A stretch of 64,000 bases of DNA, from contig OZ025682.1 in assembly GCA_964019335.1 (NCBI GenBank), positions 496,001 through 560,000 of the forward strand. The letters are read 5' to 3'. Numbering within the stretch: position 1 is the first letter of the stretch; the number at the start of each line of letters is the position of its first letter. Shown in pieces: positions 10,749-20,289 of the stretch. The notes below the pieces were generated by a model. The model was not told the origin of the DNA. It did not search any database and saw only the letters and a list, made by a program, of their open reading frames with translations. Origin of the DNA: Diplonema japonicum (Eukaryota > Euglenozoa > Diplonemea > Diplonemida > Diplonemidae). Made by a program: the position numbers and the translations under genes.

Positions 10749-11026
10749 ACAATGCTTGAGCAGGCCGCCCTGCCACATACTGCAGGCACCCTTAAATAGT
10801 CTCTTTTTTTTTCTTTTTTTTTTTCTTCTTTCCCGAGTGGGATTGCTTTTTTCTTCTTCTTTTTTTTTTTGTTTGAGGTTTTTTAAAAGAACTACATGTG
10901 AAATATTCGATAAGCAAGCAGCCAGATAGGACGGACCCCTTATGCCCGACTACAAGGTTACCATACCACAGCCATGTATCCTTCAGCACGGAATAGGTAC
11001 TGTTGTGATGAAATGTCATGGTTCTT

Positions 11027-11027
<1 letters not shown>

Positions 11028-11079
<52 letters not shown>
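11028..11079 (+). repeat. 52-nt T homopolymer
   Basis: An uninterrupted T-run directly abutting the first direct repeat of retroelement 2. It is the longest homopolymer in the window; its exact length may be affected by sequencing. Confidence 0.9.
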
Positions 11080-11081
<2 letters not shown>

Positions 11082-11180
11082 AAGAACGAGTCTTTGACTT
11101 GTCTAAACAAAAGGGGAACGTTGGCAACGTGTTTCGGGTTGACAAACTTCTCCAGGTTTTACCCGGCACGTACAAACAAA
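11080..11180 (+). repeat. Direct repeat A of retroelement 2
   Basis: Starts GCAAGAACGAGTCTTTGACT and ends CCCGGCACGTACAAACAAA, directly before the ORF1 ATG at 11182. Nearly identical to 13123-13222. Confidence 0.9.
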
Positions 11181-11181
11181 A

Positions 11182-12032
11182 ATGACGGCACTAGACTGGG
11201 ATGATCTGGTCCAATACGCGGACTTCGAGTACCCATCGGGAAGCACTCGCCCCTCACCTCGCGGATTGCATCTTCGAGGAGCACGGTGACACTGCGGTGC
11301 ATGTGCGAGGTGTGGCGCTAAAGGGCACTCTCGCTGCCCGCCACCCCTAAGTCAGGCGTTTCTTCCAGTGGAAGATTCCACCCAGTGGGTGTGCCCCCCA
11401 TGCATTTGGGCGGTTAAAAAGCTTGGTGAAGCTTTGGTCCAGACGGACCCGGAGGTGGAGTCCCCTCCATCACCAGACCTCAGTGAGGTCCAAACCAATG
11501 CGGAGAGTCTCCGCTTGGTCTTCGCTCAGATCGCTGAGTTGAAGGCGGAGAACGAGCGTCTCCGTAACCGCGTCGAGGCGTCGAATGCCTTACCGGTACT
11601 CCCGTTGGAGTTTGACGTACGGAGGGTCTCGGCTTGGGCCCCACTAGTTTCCTCCCCCACCACAGCCGCCCTCATCATGCAGAGGGTCGAATCCCGTTAC
11701 GGCATCAGGTTGCCGAAACCGCCGAGGAGCATGAGTCCAGAGTCTGGATGGTTCTTTTGCACGTGGCAATAGTTCGCTTGGAATCCCTCTGGATTTGCAA
11801 CTCCTCGCCGAACGACGAATTCCTCGTTCGTAAGGCCAGGGGCGCGACCTTCGCCGCTCGCGCTGAGAAAGTAGCCTGGGACAAGTTCGGTGCCGAGGAG
11901 TACTCGAGGGCGAGGGCGGCCGCCAAAAAGTCGGATCACGACTCGGTGGCAAAAAAGGCCCTCGAGCGCAAGAGGCCTGCAGCGCCTACACCGCCGCGTC
12001 AGCACTATTCAAAGAAGCGCAAGACCTTATGA
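11182..12032 (+). pseudogene. Frameshifted gag-like ORF1 of retroelement 2
   Basis: The ATG at 11182 opens a frame that is soon lost. The recognisable protein continues in the frame holding CARCGAKGHSRC and QWVCPPCIW (about 11310-11410), then a coiled coil and an RRVSAWAPLV stretch, ending at a TAG at 11770-11772. A further frameshift near 11760 leads to a basic C-terminus (SKKRKTL, stop 12030-12032). The Cys/His module and RRV stretch match the element at 2832-4332. This is a presumed nucleocapsid-like protein; function inferred only from position. Confidence 0.65.
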
Positions 12033-12089
12033 AGGTCGGGTTGACTCCCACCCTCCCTCCCAACTCTCCCTTCCAAGCCCGTGACGCAG

Positions 12090-12905
12090 GAGTCACACTT
12101 CCCCATATTCCAGGACAAGCTCGACGCCTATCAGCCGCGCAAGAACGACTACAGCATTACGGTTCCGGTTCGTGGCGCTGGGGCTGGAGTTTGACCTGTT
12201 CGCGAGCCGTTGGCGTCTCGACCCCGCTTGGGTGAGCAAGGTTGATGGGCCTGCCGCTCAATTATTGGCGGAACGGAAGGCCCCGGTCAGGGCGTTGGAA
12301 GTTGGCGGGTATCCTGATTTGGCACCAATACGTCACTCTGTCCCCCTTTGCCGAGTTGGCGGTGATCTTGAAGTGGATGTCACTGGTGGCGTCGCAGGGT
12401 CGTGTGGCTGGGAAACAGCTGTGGATGACTCCGGTGGAGCTCGATGATTCGGTGCGTCAGCTTATGACTAAGCTGCTTGCGGTCGTTAGGGCTAACGACT
12501 GGCTGGCTTGGCGTCCCCCTCTGGCAAGGCTACTCAAGGGTGTCGGACGCGAGCGCTGTGGGTTGGGGCTTTGTGTATGGAGGCACTGCTGTCTATGGCG
12601 TGTTCCCACCTTGCCTATCGGGTGTGGACATACACCTGAATGAGCTGTTCGGGGTGGTTCGCTTGGTCCACTGGATAACTCAGCGTGAAAATAACGCGAG
12701 GGTTATAGCACAGTGCGACTACAAGGCAGTCATCGGCTACGTGACTCGTGGCTTTTCTCTGGACGCAACCACAATGCATTGGTTGGCGTTGCTCCAGACC
12801 ATGCTCACCAACAGCGGGTGCCAGCTAGAGCTGGTTTATGTCCCATCTGCCGAGAATCTCGCAGATCGGTATACGAGGCTGGCCTCTCAGAAGGTTCATT
12901 GTTAG
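12090..12905 (+). pseudogene. Reverse transcriptase remnant and RNase H of retroelement 2
   Basis: The C-terminal 130 codons (about 12520-12905) form an RNase H with all four acidic positions visible: SDAS-AVGWG, the E of LNELFGVV, the D of AQCDYKAV, and the D of ENLADRYTR. The layout DAS-x2-GWG ... NELF ... PSAEN-LADR is typical of RNase H attached to DIRS-type or retroviral-type reverse transcriptases. Upstream (12242-12530) is probable connection sequence in another frame. The fingers/palm with the catalytic YxDD are absent, so most of the RT has been deleted. The stop is TAG at 12903-12905. Confidence 0.75.
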
Positions 12906-12991
12906 ACAGCCGTGATGTTCCCTTTTTAGTTTGGTTCAAGACCAATGCGGTTTACGCGCTTTTACTTTAATTTTGCCCGGACCCTCTCTTC

Positions 12992-13022
<31 letters not shown>

Positions 13023-13122
13023 AAAAGGAACAAAAGGAATGATTCACTTTACATTTAGAGGGGAGGGCGGAGGGCATTTTTTATATGGACCGGCACGTAC
13101 AAACAGCGGCCAGTTCCTCTTT

Positions 13123-13222
13123 TGCAAGAACGAGTCTTTGACTTGTCTAAACAAAAGGGGAACGTTGGCAACGTGTTTCGGTTGACAAGCTTCTCCAGGT
13201 TTTACCCGGCACGTACAAACAA
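13123..13222 (+). repeat. Direct repeat B of retroelement 2
   Basis: Near-identical copy of 11080-11180. It is preceded by another CCGGCACGTACAAACA-GCGGCC unit (13090-13110), so the 3' end is a short tandem array. Confidence 0.9.
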
Positions 13223-13290
13223 CGGCCAGTTCCTCTTTTGCCGGCTTGCACAAACAATTAGCCGACTTTTTCTCCCCCCCCCTTTTTTTG

Positions 13291-13400
13291 TTGCAAGAAG
13301 GATTCTTTGACTAGTCTAAACAAAAAGGGGAACATTGGCAATGTATTTTTCTTTTTACGGTCCCATAAACTTTCTCCCAGGTTTACCCCCGGCACGTAAC
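13291..13400 (+). repeat. Direct repeat C of retroelement 2, degenerate
   Basis: Diverged third copy with TTCTTTGACTAGTCTAAACA and CCGGCACGTAACA. It is broken up by T- and A-rich insertions. Confidence 0.75.
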
Positions 13401-13580
13401 AAAAAAAAAAAGAAAAAAAACCGGCCAGTTCCTCGTTCCTGCCTTATTACGTTCCCTCTCTCTCTTTCTCCCTCCTTCCCTCTCTTTCTATCTTTACGCA
13501 TTCCTCCCCCCACCCACCCACCCATCCAGCAAACTTTTTAAAAAGAAAAAGGGGGGCAGAGGAAAAAAAAAAAAAGAAAA

Positions 13581-14552
13581 ATGTCGATGTCAATGGACCC
13601 CCCCATGCCGCGTCACATTCTGAAGGTGACGGACCTCACAGCTGAGGAGGTTGCAGATATTCTTCGTTTGGCCCGAGCGATGAAGCGAGACAGGGACAGG
13701 TACAATGAAGCTCTGAAGGGTGACACGCTGCTGATGCTGTTCGAGAAGCCCTCCCTGCGCACACGGGTGTCTCTTGAAACCGGAATGCACCAGATGGGCG
13801 GGCATGGTGTCTTCTACAGCATAGACAATTCCCCACTTGGAAAAAAAGAATCCATCAGCGACACAGGAAAGGTCCTCTCACGAATGGTTCAAGGCATCAG
13901 CGGAAGGGTGAACTCAAGAGAGAGCATCAGAGGCCTTTCAAAGGTGTCGTCAATACCTGTTGTCAACGCACTTGACGATTACGCCCACCCCATGCAAATG
14001 CTTGCTGACATCCTCACCATTCAAGAGAAATTCGGTGATTGGAAGGGCCTTACAATGGCGTACTTTGGTGACCTTGAGAACAATATGACATACGATTTGA
14101 TGAGACTTGCTGCCATGATGGGATTCAACTTTAGAATGGCAGGTGAAGGTGTCATAGAAGAGTCAGTGTGGGAAGAGGTTAATGAGATTGTGAAGACAAC
14201 AGGCGTCACAGTTGAGAGGATGAAAACGTCGGAGGAGGCTATCTCAGGGGTGGATATTGTGTACTGTGATTCGTGGATGTCTTATGGAATTCCTAAGGAA
14301 ATTGAGGAGCAGAGGATTAAGATGTTTATGCCGTTCCAGGTTACCTCCGATTTGATGAAGCTTGCGAACCCCAAGGCCATCTTCATGAACTGCCTCCCTG
14401 CAGCCCGTGGGATGGAGCAGACCGCAGAGGTCATCGATGGTGAACAATCCGTAGTTTTCGACCAGGCGGAAAACCGTCTCCATGCGCAGAAGGCACTTCT
14501 CGTTATGCTTCTTAGACCGCATGCCTTTAAGTGGTACCTCACTAGACTTTGA
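13581..14552 (+). CDS. Ornithine carbamoyltransferase-like enzyme with altered substrate motifs
   Basis: 323 aa, one exon. The carbamoyl-phosphate motif (EKPSLRTRVSLE) and HPMQMLADI are intact, and the C-terminus (FDQAENRLHAQKALL) is typical of the aspartate/ornithine carbamoyltransferase family. Two ornithine-side motifs differ from standard OTC: the SMG loop reads DSWMSYGIP, and HCLP reads NCLPAARG. No clear mitochondrial presequence is visible; a cytosolic location is likely. It could be true OTC or a relative acting on another amine such as putrescine or acetylornithine. The ATG at 13581 follows a purine-rich leader; an internal in-frame ATG lies six bases later. Confidence 0.85.
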   Translation: MSMSMDPPMPRHILKVTDLTAEEVADILRLARAMKRDRDRYNEALKGDTLLMLFEKPSLRTRVSLETGMHQMGGHGVFYSIDNSPLGKKESISDTGKVLSRMVQGISGRVNSRESIRGLSKVSSIPVVNALDDYAHPMQMLADILTIQEKFGDWKGLTMAYFGDLENNMTYDLMRLAAMMGFNFRMAGEGVIEESVWEEVNEIVKTTGVTVERMKTSEEAISGVDIVYCDSWMSYGIPKEIEEQRIKMFMPFQVTSDLMKLANPKAIFMNCLPAARGMEQTAEVIDGEQSVVFDQAENRLHAQKALLVMLLRPHAFKWYLTRL

Positions 14553-15165
14553 AGAAGGATTTTTTTTTTTTTTCTTTTTGCTGCTGCTGCGTTGTATTTT
14601 TTATTTTATTTTATTTTCTATAACATTTATTTTGGAAGAAAGAAGGAATGGGGCCCATAATAATAAAAAAAAAAAAAAGAAAATATTGATGGAACGTTAT
14701 GCATTATTTTTGTCCCCTCCTCCCCCCTTCTTTAAAAAAATAAACAAAAAAAATCGTTAAATTGTGCACGGACCTGTGGTGTGTTTCTTTTTTTTTTCTC
14801 CCCCAGAAAAATGATGATGCTGTCCTTTAAAAAACCCGTAAAGGAAGAAAAAAACCGTTCCAATATATATGACCGGGCCACCTGATGTCTTCTTCTTCCA
14901 AGCCTTTTCCCCTCATGTCCCTTTTCTCCCCCCCCCCCCCCCTCTTGAACACGCACGCGCTTTCATGTTTCATTATCGATATTTCCTTCTTTCACTCCCC
15001 CCCTTTTTTTTTATTCTCTCTCTTTTCTTAAACCCCCCTCCCCTTCCCCCCCCCCCCCCCCCCCACACGCCCTCTACAAAGAAGGGATTTTTTTTTGTTC
15101 GTTTTTTGTATTTGGATACGAAAATGTCCCAATTCCAGAACACAAAAAAAAAAAAAAAAAAAAAG
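14553..15165. other. Intergenic pyrimidine-rich region
   Basis: T-, C- and A-runs with no recognised gene. The frame of the following SDR gene happens to be open from about 14869, but the encoded sequence is homopolymer-derived. Confidence 0.5.
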
Positions 15166-15984
15166 ATGCCCCACACTAAAAAAGTGCTAGTAATGGTGAC
15201 AGGTGCAAGCAGAGGCTTGGGTAAAGCAATGTGTGAGAAGCTAAGCAAAGAAGAAGGGGTCATCGTGGTGAGGGGGGTGCGGGACATCAAGGACAGCCCT
15301 GGGCATAGCATCCTTCTAGACGTGTCTGACGAATCAACAGTTGTGAAGGCAGCGCAGGATGTGGAGGCCATCGCAAAGGCAGAAGCGGTGCATGAGCTAG
15401 TTCTCGTGAACAATGCGGGGATAGGGGAAGACCTGCCGTGGAAGCCCGCCAACAAGCAAATTGCAGAGAAAACACTTTGCGTCAACGTTACAGGCGTGCA
15501 CCTTGTCACCAAACACTTCCTCCCTCTCCTCCTTGCTTTCGGCAAGGGGCGCATCATCAACATCTCCTCAGGAGCAGCTTTGATGAACCTTGAGAAGACG
15601 CAGCCCCACATGCGCGAGCAGCTCTCCACCGCAATGGACTATCCTTCCATTGAGAAGCATGTTGCAGCCTTTGTATCGTACTACGAGGCTGCCTCTTCGC
15701 TCCCTTGCGACTCGCCTGCAGGGTACTGGTTGCAAGCATACGGGTTTTCAAAAGCCCTGTTGAACTCCTACACACGTCACATAGCCTCCTCCCACCCCAC
15801 TCTCGTTGTGCATGCCTGCACACCTGGCTTCGTGGCAACAGACATGACACAGGGCGCAGACCCTTCCAAGATGAAGACCCCAGAAGAGGGTGCCGTCACA
15901 CCTTGCTTTTTGATCCTTGGCTCTGCTGATGGGTCAGAGGCGTCGTACTGGAAGGACGGGTGTGTGAAAGGCGAGTGGTGCTGA
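15166..15984 (+). CDS. Short-chain dehydrogenase, carbonyl reductase (CBR1-like)
   Basis: 272 aa, one exon. Classical SDR features are the cofactor motif VTGASRGLG (TGxxxGxG), VNNAGIG (NNAG), the catalytic Ser in IINISSGAA and the YGFSK catalytic Tyr-Lys. The C-terminal TPEEGAVTPCFL matches the CBR1 SPEEGAETPVYLA region, and the insertion before the catalytic Tyr is also CBR1-like. It is probably an NADPH-dependent reductase of carbonyl compounds in the cytosol. A second in-frame ATG at 15124 is followed by a Lys-run from an A-homopolymer, so the ATG at 15166 just before the Rossmann strand is preferred. Confidence 0.87.
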   Translation: MPHTKKVLVMVTGASRGLGKAMCEKLSKEEGVIVVRGVRDIKDSPGHSILLDVSDESTVVKAAQDVEAIAKAEAVHELVLVNNAGIGEDLPWKPANKQIAEKTLCVNVTGVHLVTKHFLPLLLAFGKGRIINISSGAALMNLEKTQPHMREQLSTAMDYPSIEKHVAAFVSYYEAASSLPCDSPAGYWLQAYGFSKALLNSYTRHIASSHPTLVVHACTPGFVATDMTQGADPSKMKTPEEGAVTPCFLILGSADGSEASYWKDGCVKGEWC

Positions 15985-16233
15985 AATGTTTTTTTTTTTT
16001 TTGTTTTTTTTTTTTTTGTACTGTCCGCAAGGGAAAAGTGTAACTTTCAAAAAAAAAAAAAAGAAAAAGAAAGAAAGAAGAAAAAAAAAACACTTTCCTT
16101 AGATACCTTTGAGTGCGATTAGTCGTTTACTTTCGAGGTTTTATTTTAAAAAAAAAAAAAGGGCTTTTAAGGTTTTCTTTTTAAAAACCGTGCAAAATTC
16201 TACAAAAATAGGTATTAAAAAAGAAAAAAACAA

Positions 16234-16632
16234 ATGCATGTGGTAAGCTGGCTGTTGTCAAAGGTAACCGGAAGTGGAAGGGGAAAGGGGAAGAAGGAGC
16301 TGATCGAGAATGAACAGAAAGTGAGGAAGTTGGAGGGCGTGGTGCAGAGGCAGAAGAAAGAGATAAAAGAGCTGAAAACGAAGCTGAGAGTGAGGCGGAA
16401 AAGGCCTAGGACTGTTTATGATATGCCTGTCTTGAAAGAGGCCTTTGAAAAAGTAAGGAGGGCAAGGGAGAACTCGCCCCCTCCTGTGCCCACTTGCTTC
16501 ACGAATACTGCAAACGGGGTGAAATGCCCAGCTTGCTCTGAAATTCTTGCGCCTAGCAGGGTTGTGGAACATTACTCCAAATGCCCGGATCGAAAGGAGG
16601 GGCTCGGAACAAGGTCAGATAGCAGTGAGTAA
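16234..16632 (+). CDS. Small basic coiled-coil protein with C-terminal zinc-finger-like motif
   Basis: 132 aa. A Lys/Glu coiled coil (about residues 22-55) is followed by a basic stretch and CPACSEILAPSRVVEHYSKC, a CxxC-x(12)-H-x3-C arrangement typical of C2HC-type zinc fingers. No specific family is recognised. The ATG at 16234 follows an A-rich leader. It stands alone between homopolymer regions, so a missed 5' exon is possible. Confidence 0.55.
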   Translation: MHVVSWLLSKVTGSGRGKGKKELIENEQKVRKLEGVVQRQKKEIKELKTKLRVRRKRPRTVYDMPVLKEAFEKVRRARENSPPPVPTCFTNTANGVKCPACSEILAPSRVVEHYSKCPDRKEGLGTRSDSSE

Positions 16633-17586
16633 AGTCTTTCAAAAAAAAAAAAGAGGAAAAAAAAAGTATTTTCCAGTCCAAATCTCCCCGTTCAAAAAAA
16701 AAAGTTTTTTTTTTCTAAAAAAAAAAGGGGGGGGTATTTTTTTTTTTCCCTCCCCATTTTATCTTAATTTACCCCATTTCTTTTGGAGGAGGGAAAGAAT
16801 GAAAAAAAAAGAGTATAAAAGGGAATTGGTGTTTATCTGATTTTGGTTTTCTTTCAGAGGGAAATAGTGGTTTTCCCCTCTTAAGCGATGTAGAGAGAGA
16901 AAAAAAAAAGAAATATATTTTCTTCTTGTTACCCTTTTCCTCCAGTCTTCTTCCACACAAAAAAAAAGTATCACTGTTGCATAAAAAGAAAATACAAGTT
17001 ACAAAGGTTTTTCTTTTCTTTTTTTTTTTCCCCTTTTTTTTGTCTAGCGCCATTGATGCTATTAAAGCACCGAGCAAGACTCTTGAAAAAGCAATTTGTA
17101 CGAGGTGGTTTCCTTGCTTTTGAAAAAAAACCCCCCCCTTTTTTGTTTTGTATGATATTTTTCTTTTTTTAAAAAAAAAAAAAAAAGCCTAACCTTTTTT
17201 TTTTTCTTCTTTTTTTTTTTTCTCTCCTGATTCTAGAAGAGGTTTAGATGGTATTTTTTTTATTTATTTCATGGAACAGCAAAACCCTTTGGGCCTGTTA
17301 TAGGTTAAGGCAAACAAGAAAAAGATGCCCCCCCCTACCGCGAGGGCACTAGACGCCATGTCATTTTGGAAATTCGCTAGACTGCCCAGCACCCACCTGC
17401 AGTATGTACTTTAGGGTACACTTGGGTCCGATTTGTGAGCGCTGGTTCACTTGTGCCACCTTAACGATAAAAGAGTTTTATTTTACATCTTCTATTTCCT
17501 TTCTTCTTTTCTTTACCCCTTACATTCCCATGGAATATTCACAGATTAGTTTTTTCAAAAGAAAAAAAAAAAAAAAAAAAAAAAAG
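16633..17586. other. Intergenic region, homopolymer-rich
   Basis: Dominated by A/T runs. The stretch 17280-17470 has normal composition but shows no open frame or RNA gene that I can name. Confidence 0.5.
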
Positions 17587-18028
17587 ATGGCAGAAATGAG
17601 CGGTGCCCAAACCACCCACCAAGAATTGGTATGTGTGTTTATAAAATTCAATGTCAAATGGTTTTTTTTTTTTCCCATAGGTGCAGCACATTGATAGCAT
17701 GAAGGAGAAGAGGGCGGAACTGGACAGGTTTGTCCAGAAAGAAGAAGAGGTTTGTTTTCTTTTTTTTTTTTCGGGCTTTTAAAAGAAATCCCCCATCCAG
17801 GAGAAAGCACGTATTGTAAACGACTTAAGAATACTGAATGAGAGGCTGGCAAGGGTGGACGAAGGGCTGGCCAGGAAGTACGCGGCGAGGCAGGAGTACG
17901 ACAAGACCATCGCCGAGACGGAGAATGCCTTCAGCAAGATCATCGACAGCTCGCGTACTCTGCTTCACGTCCTGAAGAGGGAGAGCACTACTCTGAGCAG
18001 CAAGCACGTTGGGGACTCTTGGTCATGA
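17587..18028 (+). CDS. SSNA1: SSNA1/NA14/DIP13 family microtubule-associated protein, copy 1
   Basis: Exons 17587-17628, 17681-17749 and 17801-18028 (112 aa); introns of 52 and 51 nt, all phase 0. The protein is one long coiled coil. [19 protein letters not shown] and [17 protein letters not shown] match SSNA1 closely, including the diagnostic TIAETE and LLHVLKRE segments. SSNA1/DIP13 forms fibrils at basal bodies and axonemes and promotes microtubule branching, so it marks a ciliated cell. Tandem with copy 2 about 600 bp downstream. Confidence 0.92.
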
Positions 18029-18156
18029 GAAGCCCTTAAAGACCTGAAGGCCACACCCGTATACTCTGTAGACTAGATTGCACAGTTTAGTGTTTTGTTT
18101 ACAATTGAAAATTTCGGTCGAAAATTTCAGTTTTCATCATGTTGCAGGTTACACAA

Positions 18157-18510
18157 ATGAAAGAACGCGATGCTAGCTTTTGCAAGGCGGTGGAAAATAT
18201 CTATGTTATGTCAGGGTGTGGTCCCGCGCTGGGGACGGGACATGGCAGCAAAACAGTCATCCCAATTCTCAAAAAAGCCCCCGAGGTGAGAAAGGTCAGC
18301 AATGCGGATTTCAGGGCTGCCGTCGCACGGGGTATGTTGATACGGGGAGGAAGAAAAAAAAAAAGAAATGCACCAACAGGAACCGGCCCTGGTTTGACCT
18401 CTTTACAAAAATCATGCCTCACAGGCCCTCACGGGGGCTGCGTTATGCTGCACAAGAAGAACGGGTTGGGCAAGCTACCCATTTTGAAGGCGAGCGCGTT
18501 ACACCAATGA
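18157..18510 (+). CDS. Small hypothetical protein between the SSNA1 copies
   Basis: Open from 18139; the ATG at 18157 is preferred because a TTGCAG acceptor (18143-18148) lies nine bases before it. A 48-nt GTATGT...ACAG intron with an A-run (18332-18379) fits the local intron pattern and leaves about 101 aa. The product is basic, Gly- and Ser-containing, and has no recognised domain (e.g. GHGSKTVIPILKKAPEV, TGPHGGCVMLHKKNGLGK). It could also be a decayed fragment. Confidence 0.4.
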   Translation: MKERDASFCKAVENIYVMSGCGPALGTGHGSKTVIPILKKAPEVRKVSNADFRAAVARGMLIRGGRKKKRNAPTGTGPGLTSLQKSCLTGPHGGCVMLHKKNGLGKLPILKASALHQ

Positions 18511-18640
18511 AACGTTTTTTTTTGTTTTTTGTTTGCCCCCTTTTTTTCTTCTTCAGTTTAGTGGTTTATTCTTAAAAGAGGGTGGCGCAGACTCAGTATC
18601 GACCCCCCAAACCTTCACACAGGAAGGGGGCATCACCAAC

Positions 18641-19084
18641 ATGGCTGAAACAACAGGAGTGACACTGCAGTCGACCAATAATGAATTGGTATTGTAATTT
18701 GCAAAAAATGGGGGAAAAGAAAAAGAAAACCCTCCCATAGGTGCAGCACATTGATAGCATGAAGGAGAAGAGAGCGGAACTGGACAGGTTCATCCAGAAA
18801 GAAGAAGAGGTTTGTTTTCTTTTTTTCGGACTTTAAAAAAAACCCCCCCCATCCAGGAGAAAGCACGTATTGTAAACGACTTAAGAATACTGAATGAGAG
18901 GCTGGCAAGGGTGGACGAAGGGCTGGCCAGGAAGTACGCGGCGAGGCAGGAGTACGACAAGACCATCGCCGAGACGGAGAATGCCTTCAGCAAGATCATC
19001 GACAGCTCGCGTACTCTGCTTCACGTCCTGAAGAGGGAGAGCACTACTCTGAACAAGAAGCACGTTGGGGACTCTTGGTCATGA
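18641..19084 (+). CDS. SSNA1: SSNA1/NA14/DIP13 family protein, copy 2
   Basis: Exons 18641-18688, 18741-18809 and 18857-19084 (114 aa); introns of 52 and 47 nt. Exons 2 and 3 are almost identical to copy 1 (FVQ to FIQ; LSSKH to LNKKH near the end). The first exon (MAETTGVTLQSTNNEL) shares only the last residues with copy 1 ([14 protein letters not shown]). The 5' region and first intron are therefore different while the rest is homogenised or recently duplicated. Confidence 0.92.
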
Positions 19085-19560
19085 GAAGCTTGAAGACCCC
19101 TTTGCTTCTCTCTCCCTCTTTGATACGATCTGCGATGCACCTTCCCACACTACGCACCCCCTTCCTTTTTTTTTTTGTATGTACGCTCTAGAACACTAGG
19201 GGGTCAGAAAGTATCGAAAAAGATTTGTTCTTCCGTTACCCCCCCCCCCCCCGATTTATGTTTAGATGTTCCTTTTATTTTTTCTTTGCCATCTCTCCCC
19301 CCTTTATCGCTTTTTTTTTTACTTCTCCCCCCCCCCCCCCCAACCACTCTCCCCAACAGAACAGTGTGGGGGAAACAACAAAGAAAAAAAAAGGTGAGGG
19401 GAGGAAATATTATTTCTTCCCTCAAAAAAAAAAAGAAAAGTTTACCCCCTCTGTTTTTTTTTATTGTGGAGCACCCACACACAAAAGTACGAAAGAAAAA
19501 AAAAGGACGAAGGGGGGGGGGGGAGGAAATTTAAAAAAAACAAAAAAAAAAGAAAAAAAA
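19085..19560. other. Intergenic homopolymer region
   Basis: C-, T- and A-runs; nothing else seen. Confidence 0.5.
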
Positions 19561-20168
19561 ATGGTGCTCTGGGAAGCGGTAGTGATAATCAACCCAATGA
19601 TAACGAAAGAGCAGCTGACGTCCACGCTGCGAACGTATTGCACGCATATTATGAAAAATGGCGGTGTGGTGAGGAAGCTGAGGAACGAAGGGGTCATGCG
19701 GTTGCACAAGGGGATGTACCCTGGGCCGATCGATAAGAGGAGAATGTATGTGCCAAGAAAGCACGAATGGAGGGTCCACGAGCCTGTGGACGAGCTTCAG
19801 CTGTTCCACGGGCGGTACGTGGTGCTGCTATATGACATGAACATCCCGGGGTCAGTGGGCTTCCAGAACCTCATCAACTCAAACACCACCACCCTCGAAT
19901 GGCTTATCAGACACCGCAGCAAGCACCACCCACTCGCAGCCTTCAAAGACCCCCACGACTACGAAATAGGTCACGACCTCCAAACCCTCACTGAACATGA
20001 CGAACAGCTCCTTCAATCCCATCCCACATGGAGACAGTATGGGGAAAAAAGAAAAAAAAAAAAAAAACTTACAGGTGGGGCACATTTCAATCTCGGCGCT
20101 GGTCCGACTACCTCTCGCAAAGTCCAAACACGACTGAGGTCGCCCCTGTGACGCCGACTCATTTCTAA
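19561..20168 (+). CDS. Mitochondrial small-subunit ribosomal protein bS6m-like
   Basis: Exons 19561-20036 and 20075-20168 around a 38-nt A-rich intron (phase 2); 189 aa. The N-terminus (LWEAVVIINPMITKEQL ... GGVVRKLRNEGVMRL) follows the bS6 ferredoxin-like fold, and GRYVVLLYDMNIPGSVGF matches the bS6 third strand and helix. The protein is about twice the bacterial length, with a His/Pro-rich C-terminal extension, as common for mitochondrial homologues. Splicing changes the tail to WGTFQSRRWSDYLSQSP and moves the stop from 20149-20151 to 20166-20168. Confidence 0.75.
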
Positions 20169-20289
20169 AAGAAATGGAAAGGGGAATGAGAAAAAAAAAA
20201 AAAAAGAAATATCAGTGTGTTTTTCTAAATTTACTTTTCTTTTGAGTGGCGAAAGAAAAATATGAGATCAACAGACGGGGGAAGGAACA

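Larger units (their letters stand above)
10262..11079. other. Repeat-rich gap with decayed mobile-element pieces
   Basis: No gene is recognised. Two related segments, 10418-10455 and 10711-10748, share GTTGCACACCGCA and flanking bases. The segment 10768-10795 (CACATACTGCAGG followed by CCCTT) resembles the 3' end of the insertion at about 50605-50635, suggesting an old copy of the same element. The gap ends in a 52-nt T-run. Confidence 0.5.
11080..13222 (+). mobile_element. DIRS/VIPER-like retroelement with split direct repeats, degenerate
   Basis: A segment of about 100 bp (11080-11180) recurs almost unchanged at 13123-13222 and a third time, degenerate, at 13291-13400. Between the repeats lie a Cys-rich ORF1 with frameshifts and the end of a reverse transcriptase with a complete RNase H. 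The order gag-like, then RT/RNase H last before the repeats, with extra repeat copies downstream, fits the split-direct-repeat layout of PAT/VIPER-type DIRS elements better than LTR elements. No integrase or tyrosine recombinase is seen and most of the RT is missing. The 29-nt A-run at 12992-13020 lies between the RNase H and the 3' repeats. Confidence 0.65.
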
